From NCBI GenBank assembly GCA_028874365.1, contig JAPPJZ010000074.1, positions 17,810-81,809 of the forward strand: a DNA stretch of 64,000 nt, in the 5' to 3' direction. Under the pieces are notes generated by a model. It did no database searches. It worked only from the letters and a program-made list of their open reading frames with translations, and was not told the origin of the DNA. Both the position numbers and the translations under genes were made by a program. Of the stretch, positions 8,808 to 17,940 are shown piece by piece (the first letter of the stretch is position 1; each line of letters opens with the position of its first letter). The stretch is from Chloroflexota bacterium. GTDB lineage: Bacteria; Chloroflexota; Dehalococcoidia; Bin125.

Positions 8808-10226
8808 ATGCGGATGGCGCTGACTGATCTTCCATCGACAGGCTTCGCGCGAGGACCCCGTCTCGGGACGCTTGACCTGTGGCGGCCGATCGACGTTCTC
8901 CATCGTCGCGGATCGGAGCCCGTGGATGCGACGTCGATCGCCGTGTTCCGGATCGCGTTCGGGATTGTGGCGTTGGTCGCGATCATCAGGTTCTTCGCTT
9001 ACGGCTGGATCGACCAGCTCTACGTCGACCCGCTGCACCATTTCTCATACGTTGGCTTCGAGTGGGTCCGGGCTTGGTCTGCGCCATGGATGCATCTCCA
9101 CTTTGCCGCGCTGGGCGCACTCTCGATCGCGATCATCCTTGGCTGGCGCACAAGAGCATCGCTATTGCTGTTCGCTGTGGGATTCACCTACATCGAGCTG
9201 ATTGACAAGACGACCTACCTCAACCACTACTACTTCATCTCGTTGGCGGCGTTGCTGCTCGCGTTCATCCCTCACGACCGTGCCTGGTCCCTCGATGCTC
9301 GGCGTGGGAGTGGTACCGGCTGGACGCCGGCCTGGACCGTCTGGGCACTGCGAATCCAGATCGCTCTGGTGTATTGCTTTGCCGGCTTTGCCAAGCTCAA
9401 TCACGACTGGATCGTCAATGCCGCCCCGTTGCGCTTTTGGCTTCCGCAACACGCACACCTACCAATCGTCGGACCGCTGCTCGACGAGCTATGCGTCGCC
9501 TACGCGTTGAGCTGGGCGGGGGCCGCCTTCGACCTCACGATCGTCGCCTGGATGCTCTGGGGTCGGTCCCGACCGCTCGCCTTCGCTGTGCTGATCGTCT
9601 TCCACCTGGTCACCGGCCAACTCTTTTTGATCGGCGTGTTCCCGTACATGATGATCGCCGCGTCACTGATCTTCTTCGGGCCAGGCTGGCCTCGGCGTCT
9701 CGTCTCCCGAATCCGACATCAGCCGGCGACGCCGAGCGATCCGCCCGCACCGGGTCTGAGATCGCAGGTGCCGTCGACGTTAGGCCGACTTGCCGTGCTC
9801 GTTGCGATAGCGGTGCTCATCGTGCAGATCGTGGTCCCGCTCCGCCACCACTTCTACCCGGGACCGGTGCAATGGAACGAGGAGGGCTACCGGTTCTCCT
9901 GGCGGGTCCTGCTCACGGAGAAAGTCGGCCACATCGAGTACAGAGTCACAGATGCTCAAGGTCGCAGTTGGCTGGAGCTGCCGGCCGCATACCTCAGTCC
10001 GCTCCAGGCCGAGCGCATGACGACCCAGCCAGACCTCATCCTGGCGACCGCGCACATCATCCGCGAATATCACGCCCGACGGGGCAGGCAGGTCACAGTT
10101 CGGGCCGACGCACTCGTCAGCCTCAACGGACGTGCCGGCCAGCGCCTCATCGACCCGGACGTCGATCTCGCCACCGAGACGCCGGGCATCACCCCAAAGC
10201 ACTGGATCCTCCGGCCGCCGGACTGA
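8808..10226 (+). CDS. HTTM-domain membrane protein (vitamin K-dependent gamma-carboxylase-like)
   Basis: A 472-residue polytopic protein with the HTTM (horizontally transferred transmembrane) domain: SIAVFRIAFGIVALV at the start, then the hallmark TTYLNHYYFISLAALLLAFIP, and several more helices. The C-terminal region has the YPGPVQWNEEGYRFSWRVLL block shared with bacterial relatives of vitamin K-dependent gamma-carboxylase. It follows the second imelysin by 20 bases and is probably cotranscribed with it. Bacterial HTTM proteins have no settled function; association with imelysin and di-haem proteins points to iron or cell-envelope redox chemistry. Confidence 0.85.
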   Translation: MRMALTDLPSTGFARGPRLGTLDLWRPIDVLHRRGSEPVDATSIAVFRIAFGIVALVAIIRFFAYGWIDQLYVDPLHHFSYVGFEWVRAWSAPWMHLHFAALGALSIAIILGWRTRASLLLFAVGFTYIELIDKTTYLNHYYFISLAALLLAFIPHDRAWSLDARRGSGTGWTPAWTVWALRIQIALVYCFAGFAKLNHDWIVNAAPLRFWLPQHAHLPIVGPLLDELCVAYALSWAGAAFDLTIVAWMLWGRSRPLAFAVLIVFHLVTGQLFLIGVFPYMMIAASLIFFGPGWPRRLVSRIRHQPATPSDPPAPGLRSQVPSTLGRLAVLVAIAVLIVQIVVPLRHHFYPGPVQWNEEGYRFSWRVLLTEKVGHIEYRVTDAQGRSWLELPAAYLSPLQAERMTTQPDLILATAHIIREYHARRGRQVTVRADALVSLNGRAGQRLIDPDVDLATETPGITPKHWILRPPD

Positions 10227-10587
10227 TTGAACAGGACAGCGGAATGCACCCAAGCGACGCGTGCCTCCCGTGAGGCATTTGAACAAGCGCTAGGTCAGGA
10301 GCTGCCACCCAAAGGCTCACAGTTCGGTACACCAAGGCTCATGCTTCCCGACATCAAGCTCCGTTGAGTTGACGCTCCTGTCGGAGCTCTGAAGGCGCGA
10401 ACGACTCTTGGGCAGGAACTACGGACACCAGCGGCGTATCTGCTCGAGGGGTCCGTCGTCACGGCAGAGCACGCGCCGAATCTTTCGATTCGGTTCCCTC
10501 GTTTGTTCGCGATTGGTACGTGACCGCGCCCACTGCTTTCAATCTGTTGGCCTCTTCCAGCACGCCGCGAGTCGCTGCTCTGCGGCA
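10227..10587. other. Intergenic stretch with one weak terminator-like hairpin
   Basis: No credible gene is seen. A perfect 6-bp stem, TGCCTC-CCGT-GAGGCA (10262-10277) followed by TTTG, stands 36 bases after the HTTM stop codon and could be a weak terminator for the imelysin operon. The remainder shows no recognisable motif, and the antisense ORF 10295-10744 has no family resemblance. Confidence 0.35.
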
Positions 10588-11157
10588 CTAACCGTCGCCA
10601 CAGATCACGATGTGCGAGCCGTCGGCGTTGGTGTGGACCGCGCGCGACGCTCCCGCGAAGCCGAAGACGAGCCGGTAGCCCGGCGTGACGACCTGGGCGT
10701 AGGCGGAGCCCTCTTGCGGGCAGCCCAGACTGGCGTCGGACCACTCCACTGTCTCGGAGCCGACGAGCGCGAGGTCGCGCTCATCCAGGTCTAACTCGTC
10801 GGCCAGCAGCCTGCGCGCCGCCGACTCGATCTGCTCGGGCGCAGCGACATTGTCCGGCGCGGTGGTTGACTGTTCCTCGGACACTCCTGAATCCGCGACG
10901 CTGACGCTCAGCGGAGTGCTGTTCAACCAGCGACCGGTCTCGGCGTCGGCGGGGAGAAATCGGGACTGCGGAAGCTGGCGTGGCCCCCAGGCCTTATTGT
11001 TGCGCTGCTGCAAGCCGACCTCGACCCGACCGTCGTCGAGCCGGCGGGCATTGATCCGGACCTCGGAGTCGCCCGAGGTCGCCGCCCAGACGGCGCCGAG
11101 TACGCCGAAGGCGACGAGCATCCCAGCGGCAAACCAGACAATTGCCTGAACTCTCAT
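10588..11157 (-). CDS. Membrane-anchored extracytoplasmic protein of unknown function
   Basis: A 189-residue protein with one N-terminal hydrophobic helix (signal anchor or signal peptide) and two recognisable blocks. Residues about 33-85 (VRINARRLDDGRVEVGLQ ... WLNSTPL) match a motif that occurs twice in the protein at 57723-59261. The C-terminal 60 residues hold WSDASLGCPQEG, TPGYRLVFGF and a final CGDG, a two-Cys block that is probably disulphide bonded outside the cell. No function can be assigned. Confidence 0.7.
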   Translation of the reverse strand: MRVQAIVWFAAGMLVAFGVLGAVWAATSGDSEVRINARRLDDGRVEVGLQQRNNKAWGPRQLPQSRFLPADAETGRWLNSTPLSVSVADSGVSEEQSTTAPDNVAAPEQIESAARRLLADELDLDERDLALVGSETVEWSDASLGCPQEGSAYAQVVTPGYRLVFGFAGASRAVHTNADGSHIVICGDG

Positions 11158-11472
11158 GTCTCGTCCCTCTCGTCAACGTGCGCGGACAACGATGCCGCGC
11201 GTAGGCGCCGAGCCGCTGCCTACCGTTGCGAGTCGTCCAACCCAGCCGCGTACTGATCCCGTAGCGCAGCGATGCCGACCCTGGCGCGCGGTGGATGTGC
11301 CAAACGTAGGACGGCCGGCCTCCACTGAGCGTCATGCCCTTGCGAAGTCGACGGTCGTGCAGGCAATGGGCGGCCGCGTCGATACGCTTCTGCAATCTGT
11401 TCCTCTGGCAACCGTCGAGACAACTGAAGCGTACTCTGTATCGATGACGGTTTTGTGACTGCAATGACCCCG

Positions 11473-11490
11473 TCATATGATTTCATATGA
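11473..11490. promoter_or_regulatory. Tandem palindromes TCATATGA, one helical turn apart: candidate operator
   Basis: Two identical 8-bp palindromes (11473-11480 and 11483-11490) are centred 10 bp apart, about 100 bases before the start of the hybrid kinase-regulator gene. Tandem half-sites with 10-11 bp periodicity are what OmpR/PhoB-type winged helices bind, and the next gene carries such a domain, so autoregulation is a reasonable inference. The rest of the 430-base gap (11158-11587) shows no gene. Confidence 0.4.
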
Positions 11491-11587
11491 TCAGCGCAAG
11501 ACCGACACTCCGCCCGCGTCCGGCCGGCAAAGCGAGTGATCAGAGAGACCGAGCCTCTGCGGCGCGCGAGGCGAAACCGAGACAAGC

Positions 11588-13966
11588 ATGGACGGCGTTG
11601 ACGATCGAGACCGACGCATTGCGGAGCTGGAGACTCGGCTCTCGCGGCTGGGCGAGGCGAGCTTGCGGATTTCGGAGAGTCTCGACTTCGACACGGTGTT
11701 GCAAGAGGTGGTCGACAGCGCCCGCGCGCTCACCGGCTCCCGCTACGGGGCGATCACCGTCCGCCGCGAGTCGGATCGCTTGTCCGACATGATCGTCTCT
11801 GGTCTGTCCGGCGAAGAGCGTCAGGAACTACTGGAGATGCCCGACGCGCCGGCCTTCTTCGAGTATCTCAGCGGCCTTGAAGAGCCGTTGCGCATCTCCG
11901 ATATCGACACGCACATGCGCGAATCACGCATGCCCAGCTTTGTCCCGCCGATACCGGCGGCGTCCCTGCTCGTCGCTCCGATCCGGCATCAGGGCGTCGG
12001 CGTGGGCACCATCTACCTGGCCCACGACCGCGACGACCGCCGCTACTCTCGCGAGGACGAGGAGACCCTTGTCATGTTTGCGTCTCAGGCGGCGATGGTG
12101 ATCGCGAACGCGCGCCGCCACCATCAGGAGCAACAGACGAGGGCCGACCTCGAAACATTGATCGACACCTCGCCGGTCGGCGTTGTCGTGCTCGACGCGA
12201 CGACGGGCGTGCCCAAGTCCTTCAATCGCGAGGCCTCGCGGATCGTCGATCGACTCCGCGCTCCCGACCAATCGCCGGCTGAGCTGCTGGAGGCGGTGAC
12301 CTTCAAACGAGCCGACGGACGGCAGATCTCGTTGCGCGAGTTCCAGATGACCGAACTCCTGAGCGTCGGGGAGACTGTCCGGGCTGAGGAGATCGTATTG
12401 CGCGTCGCTGACGGGCGTAGCGTGACGGTGTTGCTCAACGCTACGCCCATCACGTCAGAGGACGGCGTGGTCGAATCGGTGGTCGTGACGCTGCAGGACA
12501 TGGCGGCGGTGGAGGAACTGGAACGACTGCGGGCCGAGTTCCTGGCCATGGTCAGCCATGAGCTACGTGCTCCGCTGACATCGATCAAGGGATCGGCCGC
12601 CACCGTTTTGGAGTCTGATATCGACCTCGATCCCGCCGTGGTGCGACAGTTCTTCCGAATTATCGAGGAGCAGGCCGATCACCTGAATACGCTGGTCTCT
12701 GACCTGCTCGACGTGGCGCGCATCGAGACCGGCAGCCTCCCGGTTAGCGCCGAACCGTCCGAGGCCACGGTGCTGGTCGACCGCGCCCGCAGCGCGTTCG
12801 CTAACGCCGGCGCCACGAACCCGTTGCAGATCGACGTCGAGCCGGCCCTGCCACTGGTCATGGCTGATCGGCGTCGCATCGTCCAGGTGCTCGTCAATCT
12901 ATTGACCAACGCGGCGCGCAACTCTCCCGACTCGTCGGTGATCCGCGTGAGTGCACAGCGCGAGGCTACGCACGTAGCCGTCTCGGTATCCGATGACGGA
13001 CGCGGTATTCCGGCCGAGAGCCTACCGCTGTTGTTCCGCAAGTTCACCAGCGTGCCGTCCGAAGCGCCACCTGGCGCCGCTGGCCTCGGGCTGGCGATTT
13101 GCAAGGGCATCGTCGAAGCCCACGGCGGCCGAATATGGGCCGAGAGCGACGGTCCCGGACTGGGCGCGCGCTTCACATTCACCCTGCCGACGGTCGATGT
13201 TGTCGCAGGGCAGCCCGTAGAACTAGCGCCAGGGCGTGCCCAGACCGGGGCGAAGTCCGGCGAGAACGAGCCGGCCCGCGTTGTCGCCGTGGACGACGAT
13301 CCGCAGGCTCTGCGTTACGTGCGCGACGCGCTGGTCGAGGGAGGCTACGAGCCGCTCGTCACCGGCGACCCTCAGGAGGCGTTGCGTTTCATGCAGGAGC
13401 AGCGGCCCCACCTGGTGCTCCTCGACCTTGTCCTGCCCGGCGTGGACGGCATCGATCTGATGAGCCAGATGCTGAAGGTCGTCGACGTGCCCGTGATCTT
13501 CCTCTCCGCCTACGGACGCGACGAACTGATCGCCCGCGCATTCGAGATGGGCGCCGCCGACTACGTCGTCAAACCCTTCTCGCCAACCGAACTCTCGGCC
13601 CGGATCAGAGCCGCACTCCGCAGCCGCGAGGTCTCCGAACCGCCACCGCCGTACCGGCTGGGGGACCTGTCCATCGATTACGTGGAGCGCAGCGTGACGG
13701 CGTCTGGGGAGCAGATAAAACTGACGCCCACCGAGTACCGGATGCTGGCCGAACTCTCTGTTAACGGCGGGGAGCTGGTGACCTACGACCGCTTGCTGGC
13801 TCGTGTCTGGGCAGAGCGGAGCGATGGTGACCTAAGGCCCATGCGGACGATGATGGGCAAACTACGGCGCAAACTTGGCGAAGACGTTGAGAATCCGAGG
13901 TACATCTTCACTGAGCCCCGTGTGGGTTATCGGATGCCCCGCTCGGAGACGGCTGGCGAGGGTTGA
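11588..13966 (+). CDS. Histidine kinase fused to its OmpR-type response regulator (GAF-PAS-HisKA-HATPase-REC-winged helix)
   Basis: A 792-residue single-chain two-component system. Order: short coiled coil and GAF sensor (about 10-175), PAS-like domain (about 180-305), HisKA with phospho-accepting His324 in SHELRAPLTS, HATPase with N box LLTNAARNS and G boxes DDGRGIP and GLGLAICKG, then a receiver domain with phospho-accepting Asp613 in LLDLVLPG and the conserved Lys of DYVVKPFSP. The end is an OmpR/PhoB winged helix (LTPTEYRMLAELSVNGGELVT, RVGYRMP). No membrane segment is visible, so it senses a cytoplasmic signal, probably through the GAF domain. A kinase with its own DNA-binding output is unusual; target genes are unknown apart from the palindrome pair upstream. 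Confidence 0.92.
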   Translation: MDGVDDRDRRIAELETRLSRLGEASLRISESLDFDTVLQEVVDSARALTGSRYGAITVRRESDRLSDMIVSGLSGEERQELLEMPDAPAFFEYLSGLEEPLRISDIDTHMRESRMPSFVPPIPAASLLVAPIRHQGVGVGTIYLAHDRDDRRYSREDEETLVMFASQAAMVIANARRHHQEQQTRADLETLIDTSPVGVVVLDATTGVPKSFNREASRIVDRLRAPDQSPAELLEAVTFKRADGRQISLREFQMTELLSVGETVRAEEIVLRVADGRSVTVLLNATPITSEDGVVESVVVTLQDMAAVEELERLRAEFLAMVSHELRAPLTSIKGSAATVLESDIDLDPAVVRQFFRIIEEQADHLNTLVSDLLDVARIETGSLPVSAEPSEATVLVDRARSAFANAGATNPLQIDVEPALPLVMADRRRIVQVLVNLLTNAARNSPDSSVIRVSAQREATHVAVSVSDDGRGIPAESLPLLFRKFTSVPSEAPPGAAGLGLAICKGIVEAHGGRIWAESDGPGLGARFTFTLPTVDVVAGQPVELAPGRAQTGAKSGENEPARVVAVDDDPQALRYVRDALVEGGYEPLVTGDPQEALRFMQEQRPHLVLLDLVLPGVDGIDLMSQMLKVVDVPVIFLSAYGRDELIARAFEMGAADYVVKPFSPTELSARIRAALRSREVSEPPPPYRLGDLSIDYVERSVTASGEQIKLTPTEYRMLAELSVNGGELVTYDRLLARVWAERSDGDLRPMRTMMGKLRRKLGEDVENPRYIFTEPRVGYRMPRSETAGEG

Positions 13967-14102
13967 TAGCGGACAACCAACCTGGGGAAGTTCCTAAACC
14001 GACTGAGGATCGACCGGGCAGCGTTACTCGTGCAATCGATGGCCCGGTGGTTTGCCCTCGGTCGCTCCGGGTCGACGCGTCCGCGACTCCTAAGCGGAGC
14101 TT

Positions 14103-16334
14103 CTACGCGAACGGGGTTGGGTCCAGGAACCGGTCGAGCACGTTGCGCGTCATGCGCGAGACGTTGTTGTTGTGATCGTTGTGGAATAGCGCCGAACTCC
14201 AGCCAATCGAGCCGGTCGAAAAGACCGCGCCGCCGCGCGGGGTCTCGAAGAAGACCACGTCGGCGTGCACCTGCGGGTCGTCCTGACCGCCGATCGAGAG
14301 CAGCATGTGACCGATGTCCTCGTTGACGCGGATGTAGCAGTCGGTGTGCTGCTCGGAAGTCGCGACCGTCAGCGCATGCGGCGGCGTCCCATAGGCGCGG
14401 CTGGCCGAGTCCAGTTCGAGGCCGGCTGCGCCACCGCCAATCAGTCCGAAGTCGCCGATGATCTCGTCGTCAATGCCTTCAAAGATGAACGCTGCACGCG
14501 GGTCGTGGCTATCGGCAGTGCGGCGGAAGTAGGAGGAGTGGTCGAATCCCTGGGCAATGAAGCCGTTGCCAACGAGCGACTGCGGCGTGCGTCCGGCGCG
14601 CCACCAAAGCCCCCCGTACTCGCCGGTAAAGGCCATGAAATACTCGCCCGGCTCGCTTGCCCAGGAGCGCGAACCATCTTCTGTGCGGCGCATCTCCATG
14701 GCGCCCGGTTTGTCGTCGCGATAGGCGACGCGCCAATAGAAGCCGTTGCCGCCCATGTACATCAGCCGGCCGCCACGTTGCGTGAAGGCGTGGACGGCGT
14801 CCCACATGTTGGTCGAGTAGTACTCGGGGTGGCTGCACGTCATGACGCAGGAGTAGCGCTCCAGGAGTGAGACGCCGTCCTGGTGCATGTCTTCGTCGGT
14901 GATCACGTCAAAGGGGATGCGCTGCGCTTCGAGCCACTCAACGATGTGCATGTCGGCGCTGAGCTGCCACAGCCAGTGGTGGGTCGGACGGATGTTGATC
15001 AGCGGGCGGAGACGAGAGGAGTAACAGACACCCGTGCCGTCGTTGTGGTTGTCGTACATCGAGTTGCCGTACTCGGGGTGGCGGTTGAGGTAGCGCTCCT
15101 CCGGTCCGATCACGGCAAGGTGATTGGCGAGCAGTTCGTTGCCGAACTCGATTCCGCCGCGGGAGTTGCCGTAGGCCATGTAACTGGCCGTCGGAATCAG
15201 TAGCGCCAAGGACGCCGTTGCGCGGTCCCGCGGCGGCCGCACTACGAAGCTGATGTGGTCTTCCTGATCTCCGGCCGTGAGGCGTGCGGCGTAGAGTCCG
15301 CTCGGCGTGTCGGCGGGGACCTCCAATTCAAAGTCGGCGTCCCACTCGCAGTCGTAGAGCGAGTCGTCGAGGAAGTGGATGGCGGCGTACTGATCCGGCG
15401 CGTGATTGAAGTCCAGCTCATCTCCGGTCCAGTTGGAGCCGCGCACGGCGCGAATCGGCAGATTGATAAGCCGGCCGTGCGCGCGGTTGGGAGAGATGTC
15501 GATGATGTCGTCGGTATCCATCGCGCGCGAGAAATCCCAGGCGGCGCAGATGTCCGTGCGCAGGCCTCGGGGAACCGCGTCGCTGCGCAGGGATTCGATT
15601 TCACTGCGCTCCAGGACCCGGGAAGCGACGACCGGACGCTCGATGCGACCGTTGAAAATCATTTCACCAACGGGCTTCCCGCGGGCCTCCTCGCGGCTGG
15701 CGGCGGCGATCAGCAGCGGTGCGTTGCAGCGGACGACGGCAGTCCCCTTGCTGTCGTGTTTGACTTCGCCGCTTGAGGTGTCGCGAGCATAGGAATCAAG
15801 CAGTTGTTGCCGCAGGTGAACCTCGCCGCTGGAGGAGTCGTACGTCGCGCTGACCAGATACCACTCGCGGGCGACCAGGGCTTGTCCGAGCGTGAACTCC
15901 CTCAGACCACCATCGCCGTCACCCAGCTGCAGGACGAGGCCGTCGGCCGGATCGGTCCAGAGCGCAAATCCGCATCCGGCTTCGATGTCCATCTTCGAGA
16001 TAATGCAGGCCCGACGAAGGGCCGGCAGCGTGGGAAAGATGGCAGCCTGCAGGCTGAGATCACTAAGGGCGTCGAACGCAGGGCCGTCGGGTACGACGGC
16101 GTAGGAGCCGCAATAGGTTTCCTGACTGCGTCCGGGATACTCGCCGCTCACCGACGTTTGCAGGAGCTCGTCCCGGTAGCCCGGCCCGCTGGGCTGGCGA
16201 TCTCCCGAAATCAGGCGAACAATGTCCGCTTGATAGCGGTCGACGCCGGGCTCGCAGCTAACCATGAAGCGTATGCGTTCGCCGGGGGCGACGCTGATTT
16301 CGTCGCTGTAGCCGGCGATCTTCTTTTCGAGCAT
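14103..16334 (-). CDS. N,N-dimethylformamidase-like large (beta) subunit
   Basis: A 743-residue protein matching the large subunit of N,N-dimethylformamidase, an iron enzyme that hydrolyses N-substituted formamides. A LamG/concanavalin-like region (residues about 80-260) is followed by the C-terminal catalytic domain. That domain contains SHPEYYS, matching the His-x-Glu iron ligands known for the family, and PTASYMAYGNSRGG, which holds candidate Tyr ligands. The length is close to the 762 residues of the characterised enzyme. A small-subunit-like gene precedes it by 22 bases. The true substrate may be another amide. The convergent neighbour is the fused sensor kinase. Confidence 0.8.
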   Translation of the reverse strand: MLEKKIAGYSDEISVAPGERIRFMVSCEPGVDRYQADIVRLISGDRQPSGPGYRDELLQTSVSGEYPGRSQETYCGSYAVVPDGPAFDALSDLSLQAAIFPTLPALRRACIISKMDIEAGCGFALWTDPADGLVLQLGDGDGGLREFTLGQALVAREWYLVSATYDSSSGEVHLRQQLLDSYARDTSSGEVKHDSKGTAVVRCNAPLLIAAASREEARGKPVGEMIFNGRIERPVVASRVLERSEIESLRSDAVPRGLRTDICAAWDFSRAMDTDDIIDISPNRAHGRLINLPIRAVRGSNWTGDELDFNHAPDQYAAIHFLDDSLYDCEWDADFELEVPADTPSGLYAARLTAGDQEDHISFVVRPPRDRATASLALLIPTASYMAYGNSRGGIEFGNELLANHLAVIGPEERYLNRHPEYGNSMYDNHNDGTGVCYSSRLRPLINIRPTHHWLWQLSADMHIVEWLEAQRIPFDVITDEDMHQDGVSLLERYSCVMTCSHPEYYSTNMWDAVHAFTQRGGRLMYMGGNGFYWRVAYRDDKPGAMEMRRTEDGSRSWASEPGEYFMAFTGEYGGLWWRAGRTPQSLVGNGFIAQGFDHSSYFRRTADSHDPRAAFIFEGIDDEIIGDFGLIGGGAAGLELDSASRAYGTPPHALTVATSEQHTDCYIRVNEDIGHMLLSIGGQDDPQVHADVVFFETPRGGAVFSTGSIGWSSALFHNDHNNNVSRMTRNVLDRFLDPTPFA

Positions 16335-16356
16335 GGATCGGTCCCTCGGCGTGAAT

Positions 16357-16671
16357 TCAGTCGAGTACGAGTGGGGTTCCGGTGATCAGTTCCCAGCGCA
16401 TTTTGAAGACCGCTCGCTCGGCGTCTTCGAGCGACGTGAAGACCTGGTCTTCGAGCAGGGTGACATCCACACCGCGTTGTCCCGAGAGCTGGGCCAAGCC
16501 CCACTCCTGGTAGGGGATGCGGGTGACCAGGACGTAGCGTCCGGCTGCTTCGGTGTCCCGCATGCGTGTGACGATGCGCTGCAGCGCGGCGCTGTGCGGG
16601 CCCATGGGGTTGCCCATGAACTCTCGCGCGAGATCGGTACGGCTTGGGTCGATTGGATACTGAGACGGCAT
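16357..16671 (-). CDS. Dimethylformamidase-like small (alpha) subunit
   Basis: A 104-residue protein starting at the ATG at 16671 (MPSQYPID); the track ORF begins upstream in another gene's region. It has the small-subunit layout: an N-terminal helix with FMGNPMGPHSAALQRI, a YVLVTRIPYQEWGLAQL strand pair, and a DQVFTSLEDAERAVFKMRWE ending. The gene lies 22 bases before the large subunit on the same strand, as in characterised alpha-beta dimethylformamidases. It is slightly shorter than the known 132-residue subunit. The assignment leans on this pairing. Confidence 0.6.
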   Translation of the reverse strand: MPSQYPIDPSRTDLAREFMGNPMGPHSAALQRIVTRMRDTEAAGRYVLVTRIPYQEWGLAQLSGQRGVDVTLLEDQVFTSLEDAERAVFKMRWELITGTPLVLD

Positions 16672-16881
16672 CGATAGCCCCGTGGGTTCGATGGCGCAGT
16701 CTAGGCCTGGCAGGGAGGCGATGCAATCGGTGCGGGCGCCATGGGCAGACCGTACGTTGTCCTGGCCCACGCTGAGATGCGAACAGCCGTGGTTCGCAGC
16801 GCCGCCGGACGTGCAATCGTGTCCGGTCCCGTCAGACCTGTTGGTTTAGCATGGTCCCAACTCAATCGAGGGGGCACACGG

Positions 16882-17913
16882 GTGAGCCGTTTCTTCGCCA
16901 GACGATCGAGTGGCCGCTCGGTCGGAGATTTGGCCGCTGACGAGGTGAAGCCCACGGTTGACGACTACTCGGAACTCTTTGACGAGAGCGCCGAGCAGCG
17001 CAAAGAGCGCTATCACACGGTTGTCAATCACTATTACAACCTGGCGACCGACTTTTATGAGTTTGGCTGGGGCCGGTCGTTTCACTTTGCCCCTCGGAGG
17101 CGAGGCGAGAGCTTGAGCGCTTCCTTGCTGAGGCACGAACTGTTCCTCGCCGCGCGGCTGTCGATGACCTCCGGAATGCAAGTGCTCGATGTGGGCTGCG
17201 GGGTCGGCGGACCGATGGCCAACCTGGCCCGTCACACCGGCGCGAGCTTCGTGGGGATCAATCTCAACGCTTACCAGCTCGAGCGAGCGAAACAGTACAC
17301 GAGCGATCTTGGGTCGCAGTGCCGCTTCATCCACGGCGACTTCATGCAGGTTCCAGAGGCCGATGGCCAGTTCGATGCCGCGATGAACATCGAAGCCATT
17401 GCGCACGCACCGGACAAGACCGGGGTGTTCAGAGAGGTCTTCCGCGTTCTTCGTCCGGGTGGTGGATTCGCGGGCTACGACTGGTGTTTGACTGACTCGT
17501 TTGATCCAGCGAACGAGGACCACATGCGGATTAAGAACGACATCATGAAGGGGAACGGGCTTCCAGATATCGCGCACACGTCGGAGATCAGCTCGGCGTT
17601 GCTGGCAGCGGGCTTTGAGCTGTTAGAGACCCGCGATCTCGCCCTCGAGTCAGATCCGGAGACTCCCTGGTATCGCCCATTGCAGGGTCGGGACCTGAAC
17701 CTGACGAGCCTTCCGCGAACGCCGATCGGTCGAGCCGTCACGAATCTGGCTCTGGGAGTGGGGGAGAAGTTGCGGATCGTGCCGGAAGGCGCTCAAGAGA
17801 TCAGCAGCGCACTGAACGCCGGCGCGGACGCGCTGGTTGACGGTGGGATCACCGGTGTGTTCACGCCGATGTTCTACTACCTGGCGCGTAAGCCCCTTGC
17901 CAGCGAAGACTAG
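16882..17913 (+). CDS. Sterol C-24 methyltransferase (ERG6/SMT type)
   Basis: A 343-residue SAM-dependent methyltransferase with all ERG6/SMT regions in order. Sterol-binding region I is at about 50-70 (HYYNLATDFYEFGWGRSFHF). The SAM-binding loop is LDVGCGVGGP at 102-111. Region III is NIEAIAHAPD at 169-178 and region IV is YDWCLTD at 199-205. The C-terminal SMT domain closes with GVFTPMFYYLARKP. It adds a methyl group from SAM to the C-24 side-chain double bond of sterols. The GTG at 16882 is used because GAGGGGG lies just upstream and the conserved region follows; the track start 141 bases earlier adds an unconserved leader. The gene converges on the sterol operon with a 27-base gap. Confidence 0.93.
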   Translation: MSRFFARRSSGRSVGDLAADEVKPTVDDYSELFDESAEQRKERYHTVVNHYYNLATDFYEFGWGRSFHFAPRRRGESLSASLLRHELFLAARLSMTSGMQVLDVGCGVGGPMANLARHTGASFVGINLNAYQLERAKQYTSDLGSQCRFIHGDFMQVPEADGQFDAAMNIEAIAHAPDKTGVFREVFRVLRPGGGFAGYDWCLTDSFDPANEDHMRIKNDIMKGNGLPDIAHTSEISSALLAAGFELLETRDLALESDPETPWYRPLQGRDLNLTSLPRTPIGRAVTNLALGVGEKLRIVPEGAQEISSALNAGADALVDGGITGVFTPMFYYLARKPLASED

Positions 17914-17940
17914 CTCCAGCGTCCAGCATCGGATATCGAG

